Below are positions 1 through 7,118 of a stretch of 64,000 nt of DNA, in pieces (position 1 is the stretch's first letter; each line of letters starts with the position of its first letter). The translations under genes and the position numbers were made by a program. The notes below the pieces were generated by a model. The model was given only the letters and a program-made list of their open reading frames with translations. It did no database searches and was not told the origin of the DNA. Origin of the DNA: JAFAGO01 sp031987605. Its GTDB lineage: Bacteria; Bacteroidota; Bacteroidia; Flavobacteriales; Weeksellaceae. The stretch spans positions 248,001 to 312,000 of the forward strand of contig DALZZF010000003.1 in the NCBI GenBank assembly GCA_031987605.1, given 5' to 3'.

Positions 1-149
1 AAATGTTCAATATGATATCCAAATGCATCACTGACTCTTTTCAAATTTCTTGCAGTTCTTGTTGAATTTGCTCCATTGGAAATCAACATCACTGCAATAT
101 CGAGTAATAAATCCGAAAAATCATCAATACTATTTGGTGCGAATTTCAT
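1..149 (-). CDS. ThrE-like threonine/serine exporter family protein, N-terminal fragment
   Basis: An open frame runs from an ATG at 147-149 off the left edge, so only the first 49 residues are visible. They include DLLLDIAVMLISNGANSTR and an RNLKRVSDAFGY stretch. This looks like the cytoplasmic start of the ThrE/YjjP (DUF1212) exporter family, which begins with a similar helix before a conserved catalytic-like region and then five or so membrane helices. The family exports threonine and serine across the inner membrane in Corynebacterium; the role here is inferred from family only. The frame is uninterrupted. The family call rests on a short stretch, so it is moderate. Confidence 0.5.
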   Translation of the reverse strand, partial: MKFAPNSIDDFSDLLLDIAVMLISNGANSTRTARNLKRVSDAFGYHIEH

Positions 150-190
150 AACCCAAAGGTATGATTAATCCTTACTTTCTTGCAAACAAT

Positions 191-216
191 AAATCCCTAA
201 CATATGTCAGGGATTT
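191..216 (-). terminator. Hairpin terminator after the T9SS-sorted protein
   Basis: Perfect 8-bp inverted repeat (AAATCCCT and AGGGATTT) with a 10-nt loop, located 34 bases past the stop of the gene at 250-1071. The sequence following it on the minus strand is A/T rich with only short T runs, so the strength is uncertain. Confidence 0.5.
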
Positions 217-249
217 AAGATTTAAATTGCTTTTATATTATCGCAATTA

Positions 250-1071
250 TTATTTTTTGATAAACTTGTGGGAAGTTGTTCCTTTTTCAGAAACTACTTT
301 TACTACATAAGTCCCCTTAGCAAGTTCCTGTACATTCAATTGTCCATCTACAAATTTCAAACCTGAAATCTTTTTACCTACAATATCATAAACTTCTGTA
401 GAAAGAACTTTATCGGCTGATTTAAGATTCAAAAAGTCTGATGTTGGGTTTGGATATACACTCACTGAAGTTTTAGAAACATCTGAAACAGCAAGTGTAG
501 ATGCTGTTACGGTAACATCATCTACAGAAATAAAATCCTGATCCTGAGAATCAAAATGACGAATTGCAATGTAAATCTGTGGTTCACCAATAAGAGACGA
601 AATATCCAAAGTGTGGTTTACCGGTGTTCCGGCATTGGTTCCCTGTCCAAGAGTTTCCTCTAAAACATAATTGGAAGCCAAGAAACTTTCTTGATCTGGA
701 GAAGTTGAAACATACACTGCATAATGCTCTTCATCCCAACTTTGTGCAGCAACTTGGGTAATCCAAGAAACTGTAAGTGTACCCCCTGCTCCTGCAATAT
801 TAATAGCTGGAGAAATAGCCCAGTTATCTGGCGTCAACGCCACATTTGCCTGCCAAGATCTTGAGATTAAAGAAACCGGAGTAACTGGTACTCCTGCTTG
901 GTTTTGAATCTGGAATAAATCTCCCCAATTATTACCGTCTCCATCGTCATCATACAAAGTCCAATCAGAAATATCTTCATCATTAAAGTTGTCCTGCCAA
1001 ATCTGAACCTGTGCATTAGAAACCGCAAAACAAGATAAAAGTGCCGAAGCAAAAAATAATTTTTTAATCAT
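250..1071 (-). CDS. Secreted protein with cleaved-adhesin-like domain and T9SS type A sorting domain
   Basis: The 273-residue protein starts with a Sec signal peptide (about 1-20, ending SNA before QVQ). The middle, about 21-190, has DNFNDEDISDWTLYDDDGD, NWAISPAINIAG and a DQDFISVDDVTVT ending, the pattern of the cleaved adhesin / choice-of-anchor J domain, a jelly-roll sugar- or surface-binding fold. From about residue 203 the VYPNPTSDFLNL motif opens a type A C-terminal sorting domain ending KGTYVVKVVSEKG and FIKK. The protein should be exported by Sec, then carried over the outer membrane by the type IX system and released or anchored. The ligand is unknown. It stands as a single gene with its own terminator. 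Confidence 0.85.
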   Translation of the reverse strand: MIKKLFFASALLSCFAVSNAQVQIWQDNFNDEDISDWTLYDDDGDGNNWGDLFQIQNQAGVPVTPVSLISRSWQANVALTPDNWAISPAINIAGAGGTLTVSWITQVAAQSWDEEHYAVYVSTSPDQESFLASNYVLEETLGQGTNAGTPVNHTLDISSLIGEPQIYIAIRHFDSQDQDFISVDDVTVTASTLAVSDVSKTSVSVYPNPTSDFLNLKSADKVLSTEVYDIVGKKISGLKFVDGQLNVQELAKGTYVVKVVSEKGTTSHKFIKK

Positions 1072-1124
1072 AATGTAAAATTTTTATTGGGCACAAGTTA
1101 CAACTTTTTTTAAAAAACAAAAAA

Positions 1125-1146
1125 ATCCTCAGCATAAACTGAGGAT
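1125..1146 (-). terminator. Terminator of the rplU-rpmA operon
   Basis: Perfect 8-bp stem (ATCCTCAG/CTGAGGAT) with a 6-nt loop, starting 26 bases after the rpmA stop and followed on the minus strand by a long T tract. This is a convincing Rho-independent terminator. Confidence 0.85.
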
Positions 1147-1171
1147 CAATTTCTATAAAAAACGCCTTAAA

Positions 1172-1429
1172 TTAAGCGTTCGGCTCTACAGATACAAAAG
1201 ATCTGTCGTTTGCTTTCTTTCTGAAAACTACTTTTCCGTCAACTAATGCAAACAAAGTGTGGTCTTTACCAATTCCCACGTTTTCACCCGGGTGGTGTTG
1301 TGTACCTCTTTGTCTAACGATGATGTTTCCGGCAATCGCTTCCTGTCCTCCGAAAATCTTTACTCCTAATCTTTTGGAGTGAGATTCTCTACCGTTCTTG
1401 GAACTACCAACTCCTTTCTTGTGTGCCAT
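1172..1429 (-). CDS. rpmA: 50S ribosomal protein L27
   Basis: This 85-residue protein has the normal L27 length and sequence: MAHKKGVGSSKNGRESHSKR at the N terminus, followed by IVRQRGTQHHPGENVGIGKDHT. L27 sits at the peptidyl transferase centre of the large subunit, where its flexible N-terminal tail approaches the tRNAs. The mature start is directly AHKKG, with none of the cleaved extension seen in Firmicutes. It lies 15 bases downstream of rplU and shares its promoter and the terminator at 1125-1146, the usual L21-L27 pairing. Confidence 0.97.
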   Translation of the reverse strand: MAHKKGVGSSKNGRESHSKRLGVKIFGGQEAIAGNIIVRQRGTQHHPGENVGIGKDHTLFALVDGKVVFRKKANDRSFVSVEPNA

Positions 1430-1444
1430 TTTATTTTACGGTTT

Positions 1445-2071
1445 TTATTTGTTTAATGCTTTGAATTTATCAATATTCTCCACGATTGCAGCATCTACAT
1501 CTTCGTGAGTAAGAATATTTTTTCCAAGTTTTTCCTTTACTTCTGCTCCTAATGCCACCAAAACTTCTCTGTTGTCTTTCGACTGAGAAAGTCCGTTTTT
1601 CTTCAGGTGATAGTTCAGTTCGTGATCTTCACCAAAGTTTACGGTTGCATGGTCAGAGGTTGGATTAACTGTGGATGTTTTTTCTTCTTTAACTTCTGTT
1701 GCTTTTTTAGCTTCTGCTTTAGGCGCAGCTTCTTTTTTAGCAGCAGTTTTTTTAGTACCGTCGAATCCGGTAATTCCAGTAATCACGATTTGGGTTAAAG
1801 ATTGTCTGTGTCCGTTTTTCTTTGCGTATCCTTTTCTTCTTTTCTTTTTGAAAACGATTACTTTATCCGCTTTCACATGATCAAGGATTTCCGCTTCTAC
1901 AGCGATTCCACTTACAGCCGGGGCGCCAACAGTTGTAGTACCGTTTACAGTAAGAAGAACTTTATCAAAAGAAACTTTGTCTCCTTTTTCTCCTTTCAAA
2001 CGGTTTACAAACAACTTCTGGTCTTGCTCAACTTTGTATTGAAGCCCTGCTATCTCTACAATTGCAAACAT
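1445..2071 (-). CDS. rplU: 50S ribosomal protein L21 with a long C-terminal extension
   Basis: Residues 1-105 are a standard L21: MFAIVEIAGLQYKVEQDQ at the start and KKKRRKGYAKKNGHRQ near the end of the core, which binds 23S rRNA domain I. The protein then continues to 208 residues, about twice the usual length, through an Ala/Lys linker (about 108-135) and a tail of about 70 residues rich in charged residues with predicted helices (REVLVALGAEVKEKLG, HEDVDAAIVENIDKF). Extended L21 proteins are known in flavobacteria; the tail's role is unknown. It is the first gene of the rplU-rpmA operon and has its own promoter at 2114-2142. Confidence 0.95.
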   Translation of the reverse strand: MFAIVEIAGLQYKVEQDQKLFVNRLKGEKGDKVSFDKVLLTVNGTTTVGAPAVSGIAVEAEILDHVKADKVIVFKKKRRKGYAKKNGHRQSLTQIVITGITGFDGTKKTAAKKEAAPKAEAKKATEVKEEKTSTVNPTSDHATVNFGEDHELNYHLKKNGLSQSKDNREVLVALGAEVKEKLGKNILTHEDVDAAIVENIDKFKALNK

Positions 2072-2113
2072 TGTTTATAAATTTTAATTAATTATTACTT
2101 AGTTTTCGGACTG

Positions 2114-2142
2114 CAAAAATAGTATTTTTTTATTAACCAGCA
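2114..2142 (-). promoter_or_regulatory. Promoter of rplU-rpmA
   Basis: On the minus strand TTG, 18 bases, then TATTTTTG (2121 down to 2114) match the Bacteroidota TTG/TAnnTTTG consensus. The predicted leader before the rplU ATG is about 38 nt, enough for regulation by a ribosomal protein, but no specific structure was identified. Confidence 0.65.
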
Positions 2143-2215
2143 ATATATAAATCTTCTTTTTTAAAAGCAATCCATTTTTAAAGTGGTAATTTTTAATATT
2201 CTAAAATAATGGGAA

Positions 2216-2329
2216 TTAGTTTTTGATGAATTTGGAACTCAATTCTCCGATTTTATAAATGTAAATTCCTTTTGGTAAATTTTCTACATCCAAAGAAATT
2301 TTGCTAATCGGAGATTTTCTTAAGCACAT
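2216..2329 (-). pseudogene. Relic of a T9SS type A sorting domain C terminus
   Basis: Read on the minus strand, the frame ending at the TAA of 2216-2218 encodes SLDVENLPKGIYIYKIGE followed by LSSKFIKN. This is the end of a T9SS sorting domain (compare VQELAKGTYVVKV and HKFIKK in the gene at 250-1071). Only about 37 codons are open, beginning at an ATG at 2327-2329 that overlaps the end of the glycosylase-like gene in another frame. No signal peptide, passenger domain or promoter belongs to it. It looks like the leftover tail of a lost secreted-protein gene. Confidence 0.6.
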
Positions 2330-2978
2330 ATTTAATATGCCAAATTAATCGTTGATAAGAACCTCTGTCCAATGCTCTTTGTCCGGTTAACATGCTTGTG
2401 AAAAAAACAGGTGTATTTTTTAGTATGCCTGATGTAATTATGTGCGTTCCAAGATCTGAATTAAATTCAAAGTCGAAATCCATCCAGATATTTTCGTTTT
2501 TTTCAACATCTTTCTCGAAGCCTAAATATTTTCTTGCCAGAGAATTATTGACAACAATAACTTTCGGACGTGCCAACTCAATAACTTGTTTTGCAATTTC
2601 TAATTGTTCGACGATAAAGCCCAAACCGTTCTTTTGTGAATAGATTTTTTCAATTTCATTTTGTTTGGTTTCTCGTAAAAAGAGTAAATCGAAATGAGTC
2701 CAGGGAACTTCAACTTCTCTCGAAATATCCTGAAACTTTCTAAAATATTTATGAACAGTAGATTCTGTTTGATGGTTATCGTAAAAAATACGTTCGGATT
2801 TGCCATTATACGAAGGGTTAATACCAATAAACATTAGCGAATCAGCAATAATATTGTCTTGAATTGCGTAGCCTCTTTCTATCACAGATATTTCGCTAAA
2901 TTTTTCATCATCCCAAATTTTATCGATCTGTTTCTTGAAATTTCTTTTTACACTGAACGAGATATTTTTAGTTTCCAT
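2304..2978 (-). CDS. Uracil-DNA-glycosylase-like protein (tentative)
   Basis: The 224-residue protein has no signal peptide. The stretch SLMFIGINPSYNGKSERIFY resembles motif 1 of the uracil-DNA glycosylase superfamily (GxNP), residues around PWTHFDLLFLRET fit the next strand, and ELARPKVIVVNNSLARKYLG resembles the family's central strand (PK-V-I-V then A-x-x-L). The C-terminal FTSMLTGQRALDRGSYQRLI occupies the place of motif 2 but lacks the classic His. A glycosylase or a nucleotide-binding relative is plausible; the substrate is unknown. It begins 2 bases after the repeat protein at 2981-3319, so the two probably share a transcript. Confidence 0.5.
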   Translation of the reverse strand: METKNISFSVKRNFKKQIDKIWDDEKFSEISVIERGYAIQDNIIADSLMFIGINPSYNGKSERIFYDNHQTESTVHKYFRKFQDISREVEVPWTHFDLLFLRETKQNEIEKIYSQKNGLGFIVEQLEIAKQVIELARPKVIVVNNSLARKYLGFEKDVEKNENIWMDFDFEFNSDLGTHIITSGILKNTPVFFTSMLTGQRALDRGSYQRLIWHIKYVLKKISD

Positions 2979-2980
2979 TA

Positions 2981-3319
2981 TCAGATCAGATTATTTTTTT
3001 GCGCAATTAGATATATAATTTTTTCAAATTCAGAATCCGAAAGTCTGTCTCCTTCAATCAAAGCAATCTGATCGCTGGAGTAGGCGTGTTTTCCTTTAAA
3101 AATTTTATTATTTTCAATGGTTATTATCTGATCACTGGATGATGTTGATTTCCCTTTGTAAACTTTGGTATTGGAAACAATGTTAATTCCTGAAACACTA
3201 ATTGATTTAATTTCATCACTGGAATATGAATGCTTCCCGCGATAAATCTTTCCCTTATCAACTAAATAAATTTGTTCATTTGAATAGGCGTGTTTTCCTT
3301 GATAAATTTTACTAGCCAT
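2981..3319 (-). CDS. Small protein of four tandem ~20-residue repeats (possible four-fold beta-flower fold)
   Basis: From the ATG at 3317-3319 (MASKIYQGKHAYS) the protein has 112 residues. Four copies of a motif can be lined up: KIYQGKHAYSNEQI, KIYRGKHSYSSDEI, KVYKGKSTSSSDQI and KIFKGKHAYSSDQI, spaced about 20 to 28 residues apart. Each could form a beta hairpin, giving a four-bladed closed structure like the '4-fold beta flower' proteins of Bacteroidota; this fold is inferred. A frame extends 34 codons upstream, but the promoter motif at 3344-3351 lies inside that extension, which supports the MASK start. It is followed 2 bases later by the glycosylase-like gene. Confidence 0.6.
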   Translation of the reverse strand: MASKIYQGKHAYSNEQIYLVDKGKIYRGKHSYSSDEIKSISVSGINIVSNTKVYKGKSTSSSDQIITIENNKIFKGKHAYSSDQIALIEGDRLSDSEFEKIIYLIAQKNNLI

Positions 3320-3343
3320 ATTTTTATGATTTTTAATGAGCAT

Positions 3344-3351
3344 CAAAACTA
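3344..3351 (-). promoter_or_regulatory. -7 promoter motif for the repeat protein and glycosylase-like pair
   Basis: TAGTTTTG on the minus strand matches TAnnTTTG and ends 24 bases before the ATG at 3319. It is about 75 bases from the oppositely directed promoter at 3403-3434. Confidence 0.55.
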
Positions 3352-3402
3352 TTATAAATAAGTAAAGACTTTCCTGCCCAATTTTGCCCAAATTATTTTT
3401 GC

Positions 3403-3434
3403 TTGTTTTATTTCTCACCAATGTTTTATTTTTG
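3403..3434 (+). promoter_or_regulatory. Promoter of the HTH/helical-repeat gene, probably leaderless
   Basis: TTG (3403-3405), 21 bases, then TATTTTTG (3427-3434). The motif ends one base before the first ATG and exactly 4 bases before the second (3439), the same gap seen before uvrB, menD, pabB and others. This favours 3439 as the start. Confidence 0.6.
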
Positions 3435-3438
3435 AATG

Positions 3439-4620
3439 ATGGAAAATCTTTTGCAGAAAGAATTCACAAACACGTATTTTACTCAGGTTTCTTCAACAAA
3501 AGGAATCGAATCATTATCTATAAAAATCGGAATTTCAAAAAATTCTCTCAGAAGATTTTTGGGCAAACTAAATGATGGAACACAGTTAAGAATCTCCACT
3601 CTTAATTATATTTCCGAAAGTCTGGGATATGCTGATTTTAAAGATTTTTGCACGAATGCTGAGAATCAGGATGATTTAATAGACTTTTCTGCTTTAAAGA
3701 TTTTTTATGGAAGTATTAAAGGAAAAGGTGTAATTACCGGTGAAGAACGATTTCAGAATGTGAATTATGAATTTGCTGAAAAAATTATTCTCAATCCCAA
3801 AAACCTGAAAAATTTCATTAAAGAATTTGCCGAAAACCATGAAGCGTTAGAATATGTTTTGGCTTGGTATCCTACTTATGGAAAACTTGCCAATAAAGAT
3901 TATCAAAATGTGCTTCTGCAAATGGCAAAAATTTCCAACAATTCTCATTTAAGGGTTTTTGCCCATTCTTTCGTTTATTTTGGAAACTTTCTCTCCGAAA
4001 ATTTAAGTAGAGAAGAATCAGAAAAACAACTCCGAAATTTGAGAAAGTATGCGATGCAAATGCGAAAAAATTATCGGTTTTTCTGGACTTTCCCGGAATT
4101 TCGATACCGGATTGCAGAATGTTTACATGCTTATCTTCATTTAGGAAAACCTGACAAAGATAATTTGCTCAATCAGTTGGTTAAAGATTTTGGATTTGAT
4201 AATTATCCTTCCATCTCTCCGAGTGAACGCTTTGCTTATAACACTTATTTTGCAGACGCTCTAAATCTTGTAGGGCATTATGAGGAAGCAAACTGCTTAC
4301 AGGAAATTACAATGAAAGCCAATTATCAGAATGATATTGAAAACGACGATTATCACGCAAGAACGCATATTCTTTTTGCAAAAGTGAGCAGAATTCTTAC
4401 ACTTTACAAATTAGGTGAGATAAAAGAAGCAGAAAATTTATTTCTAAATTTAGCAGAAGAGCTTTCTGAAAATCCGATTCTACCCTTTGATATAAAAGAT
4501 TATTTTGAAATTCAATACTATTATGTTGCAACAAAATTATACGTGGGAAATACTTCTTACAAAAAACGATTTGATAGTTTGGTTAGAAAAACAAGTTTCA
4601 CTTATTTCAATACGTTTTAA
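3439..4620 (+). CDS. Uncharacterised protein with N-terminal helix-turn-helix-like region and helical repeats
   Basis: The protein has 393 residues (394 from the alternative ATG at 3436). The first 60 resemble a helix-turn-helix: IESLSIKIGISKNSLRRFLG and LRISTLNYISESLGYADF. The remainder is rich in aromatic and charged helices (ESEKQLRNLRKYAMQMRKNY, EEANCLQEITMKANYQ, LGEIKEAENLFLNLAEELSE) consistent with TPR-like repeats, so the overall shape recalls one-component regulators with a helical sensor region. No catalytic motif or membrane segment is visible. It is divergent from the pair at 2304-3319 and could regulate it; that is inference. The gene is not one I can name. Confidence 0.6.
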   Translation: MENLLQKEFTNTYFTQVSSTKGIESLSIKIGISKNSLRRFLGKLNDGTQLRISTLNYISESLGYADFKDFCTNAENQDDLIDFSALKIFYGSIKGKGVITGEERFQNVNYEFAEKIILNPKNLKNFIKEFAENHEALEYVLAWYPTYGKLANKDYQNVLLQMAKISNNSHLRVFAHSFVYFGNFLSENLSREESEKQLRNLRKYAMQMRKNYRFFWTFPEFRYRIAECLHAYLHLGKPDKDNLLNQLVKDFGFDNYPSISPSERFAYNTYFADALNLVGHYEEANCLQEITMKANYQNDIENDDYHARTHILFAKVSRILTLYKLGEIKEAENLFLNLAEELSENPILPFDIKDYFEIQYYYVATKLYVGNTSYKKRFDSLVRKTSFTYFNTF

Positions 4621-4649
4621 ATTGATGCCTCAGTAAAAATTTTTCACAA

Positions 4650-6641
4650 TCACGATTTCAACACCAAAATCTCGTCCCGCAATTTCGCAGCTTTGATGAA
4701 GTCGAGATTTTTTGCAGCTGCTTCCATTTCTTTTTGTTTTTGGGCAATTACGTTTTCCAGATCTTCGTTGGAGTAGGATGCTTTTTCTTCCGCAACACGC
4801 TGAATAATTTCTTTTTGTGTGTATTTCTCATCAGGAAAATCTTTTGCTCTTCCCACCAATGCTTCAGATATTTTTTTGCTCACCTGTTTCGGAGTGATGT
4901 TATGTTTTTTATTGTATTCCATCTGTTTTTCCCGGCGATAATAGGTTTCATCAAGGGTTGCCTGCATGGATTTGGTGATTTTGTCGGCATACATGATGGC
5001 TTTCCCGTTCAGATTTCTCGCCGCACGCCCAACCGTTTGAATCATGGATCTTCTGGACCGCAACATTCCTTCTTTATCGGCATCCAGAATGGCAACCAGA
5101 GATACTTCCGGTAAATCCAAGCCTTCACGAAGAAGATTTACCCCAATCAGCACATCAAAAAGCCCGGATCTTAAATCATTCATAATCTGGATTCTTTCCA
5201 ACGTTTCCACATCGGAATGAATGTAGCGGGTACGGATTCCGAACTTGGTGAAATATTTAGTGAGTTCTTCCGCCATTTTTTTGGTTAAAGTAGTTACCAA
5301 AACACGTTCGTCAACTTCTGATCTTTTCTGGATTTCTTCCATTAAATCATCAATCTGATTTAATGTCGGACGGATTTCAATCTGCGGATCCAAAAGTCCG
5401 GTCGGGCGAATAATCTGTTCCACATATTCACCTTCCGTTTTCTGAAGTTCATAATCTGCCGGTGTTGCCGAAACATACACCACCTGATTCTGCATGAGTT
5501 CAAATTCATCAAAACGCAAAGGTCTGTTGTCCAATGCTGCCGGAAGCCGGAAACCAAATTCTACCAAAGATTCCTTTCTGCTGCGGTCGCCGCCAAACAT
5601 GGCATGAACCTGCGGAATGGTAACATGGCTTTCATCAATCACCATTAAATAATCTTTCGGAAAGTAATCGAGCAGACAAAACGGGCGTTCTCCCGGCATT
5701 CTTCCGTCCATATAGCGGGAATAATTTTCGATTCCGGAGCAGTAGCCGAGTTCTTTTATCATTTCAAGATCAAGTTCCGTGCGTTCCTGCAAACGTTTCG
5801 CTTCCAAAGGTTTATCTATTTTCTGAAAGAAATCCACCTGCTTCACCATATCATCCTGAATTTCGCGAATGGCTCCATTCAACGTTTCCTTTGTGGTCAC
5901 GAAAAGATTTGCCGGATAAATCTGAATCTGGTCAAAATGAGATTCCACATTTCCGGAAACCGGATCAAAACTCTGTATTTTTTCAATTTCATCACCAAAG
6001 AACTGCACACGAATAGCATTGTCCGAATATGCCGGAAACACATCAATAACATCTCCTTTCACCCTGAAAGTTCCACGCTGAAACTCATTCAATGTTCTCG
6101 CATACAAAGCATTTACCAAAGAATGAAGCAGTGTAGTTCTGGTCATTTTTTCGCCAATTTCAACCGAAATCAAAGATTTATGAAATTCCGAAGGATTTCC
6201 GATCCCGTAAATACAGGAAACTGAGGCGACAATCAGAACATCCCTTCTCCCGGAAAGCAGACTTGCCGTTGCAGAAAGCCTGAGTTTTTCGACTTCTTCG
6301 TTGATGCTCAGGTCTTTTTCAATATAAGTTCCGGTGGAAGCAATGTAGGCTTCCGGCTGATAATAATCGTAATAGGAGACAAAATATTCCACTGCATTTT
6401 CGGGAAAAAATTCTTTGAACTCCATAAAAAGCTGTGCTGCCAGTGTTTTGTTGTGCGCCAGAACCAAGGTCGGTTTCTGCACATTATTCACCAGATTTGC
6501 AATGGTAAATGTTTTTCCGGAACCGGTAACTCCGAGTAATGTTTGGTATTTTTCTCCATTAGAAACCCCTTCTGTCAATTTTTTTATTGCATTAGGCTGA
6601 TCTCCAGTAGGTTGATATTGAGATTGAAGATTAAATTTCAT
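4650..6641 (-). CDS. uvrB: UvrABC system protein B (excinuclease subunit B)
   Basis: UvrB is the damage-verifying helicase-like subunit of nucleotide excision repair; it takes DNA from UvrA and recruits UvrC. The 663-residue protein has the normal length. Walker A GVTGSGKT is at 37-44, the beta-hairpin with SYYDYYQPEAY at about 89-99 clamps the strand, the Walker B-like region contains MVIDESHVTIPQVHAMFGGD, and helicase motif VI contains QTVGRAARN. The C-terminal UVR domain (about 623-658) provides the UvrC contact. The ATG lies exactly 4 bases after a TAATTTTG promoter motif, so the mRNA may be leaderless. It appears monocistronic. Confidence 0.97.
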   Translation of the reverse strand: MKFNLQSQYQPTGDQPNAIKKLTEGVSNGEKYQTLLGVTGSGKTFTIANLVNNVQKPTLVLAHNKTLAAQLFMEFKEFFPENAVEYFVSYYDYYQPEAYIASTGTYIEKDLSINEEVEKLRLSATASLLSGRRDVLIVASVSCIYGIGNPSEFHKSLISVEIGEKMTRTTLLHSLVNALYARTLNEFQRGTFRVKGDVIDVFPAYSDNAIRVQFFGDEIEKIQSFDPVSGNVESHFDQIQIYPANLFVTTKETLNGAIREIQDDMVKQVDFFQKIDKPLEAKRLQERTELDLEMIKELGYCSGIENYSRYMDGRMPGERPFCLLDYFPKDYLMVIDESHVTIPQVHAMFGGDRSRKESLVEFGFRLPAALDNRPLRFDEFELMQNQVVYVSATPADYELQKTEGEYVEQIIRPTGLLDPQIEIRPTLNQIDDLMEEIQKRSEVDERVLVTTLTKKMAEELTKYFTKFGIRTRYIHSDVETLERIQIMNDLRSGLFDVLIGVNLLREGLDLPEVSLVAILDADKEGMLRSRRSMIQTVGRAARNLNGKAIMYADKITKSMQATLDETYYRREKQMEYNKKHNITPKQVSKKISEALVGRAKDFPDEKYTQKEIIQRVAEEKASYSNEDLENVIAQKQKEMEAAAKNLDFIKAAKLRDEILVLKS

Positions 6642-6645
6642 TCTG

Positions 6646-6653
6646 CAAAATTA
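6646..6653 (-). promoter_or_regulatory. -7 promoter motif of uvrB
   Basis: TAATTTTG on the minus strand, 4 bases (CAGA) before the uvrB ATG. No clear TTG element was found at the expected distance. The transcript would start at or next to the ATG. Confidence 0.6.
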
Positions 6654-7071
6654 CTAAATAAAAAAGAGTTTCATGCTGCTGAAATTCAGGCGTATAAATA
6701 TTGCTTTTCTTTATGAATTGAATTAAAAATATTTGTTGAACTATCCGGGTTCGACCCCGATGGGGTCGAATATTGAAAGCCGCAATTTGCTATTAACAGG
6801 TGACCTCTACGAGGTCACTCCGTAAAATTTCTGAAATTGTTCCTTTCATTTTCAAACGGTTTCGTTTATTAAAAATCCATTGAACAGGGCCTTGGGTGAA
6901 TCATTACGTTCTACGTCTTATAATCTTTTTTAATTTCTCATGCTCTTTTCGGCTAAAGCCCGCTTTACTTTACCATGCACAGATGGGCTAAAGCCCATCC
7001 CAAATTCATTTTCCCGAATATGTAAAATACATTTAATCCCAATTTCGAAACAATCAACGAACCATAAAAAA
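6654..7071. repeat. Gene-free stretch with a cluster of short palindromic repeats
   Basis: This stretch between uvrB and the aldolase terminator holds no convincing reading frame. It contains three short palindromes: TTCGACCCC-GAT-GGGGTCGAA (6750-6770), GTGACCTC-TAC-GAGGTCAC (6800-6818) and GATGGGC-TAAA-GCCCATC (6982-6999), the last with a related partial copy (GGCTAAAGCC) at 6951-6960. These have the form of REP-like intergenic elements; related palindromes occur between ftsI and murE. They are not tRNAs: no acceptor or anticodon arms can be drawn. Confidence 0.7.
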
Positions 7072-7102
7072 AACGCCTTCCCATTTTTGATGGAAAGGCG
7101 TT
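7072..7102 (-). terminator. Terminator of the aldolase gene
   Basis: Inverted repeat of 13 bp with one mismatch (AACGCCTTCCCAT/ATGGAAAGGCGTT) and a 5-nt loop, 17 bases past the aldolase stop and followed on the minus strand by a run of seven T. Confidence 0.85.
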
Positions 7103-7118
7103 GATAAAAATTTATGTT

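Noticed and set aside
3320..3421. Longer start for the four-repeat protein
   Set aside because: The promoter motif at 3344-3351 would be inside the coding region; the ATG at 3319 directly precedes the first repeat.
6747..6775. GGTTCGACCCC resembles a tRNA T-arm
   Set aside because: The sequence is a complete palindrome (TTCGACCCC-GAT-GGGGTCGAA); no acceptor, D or anticodon arm can be built around it.
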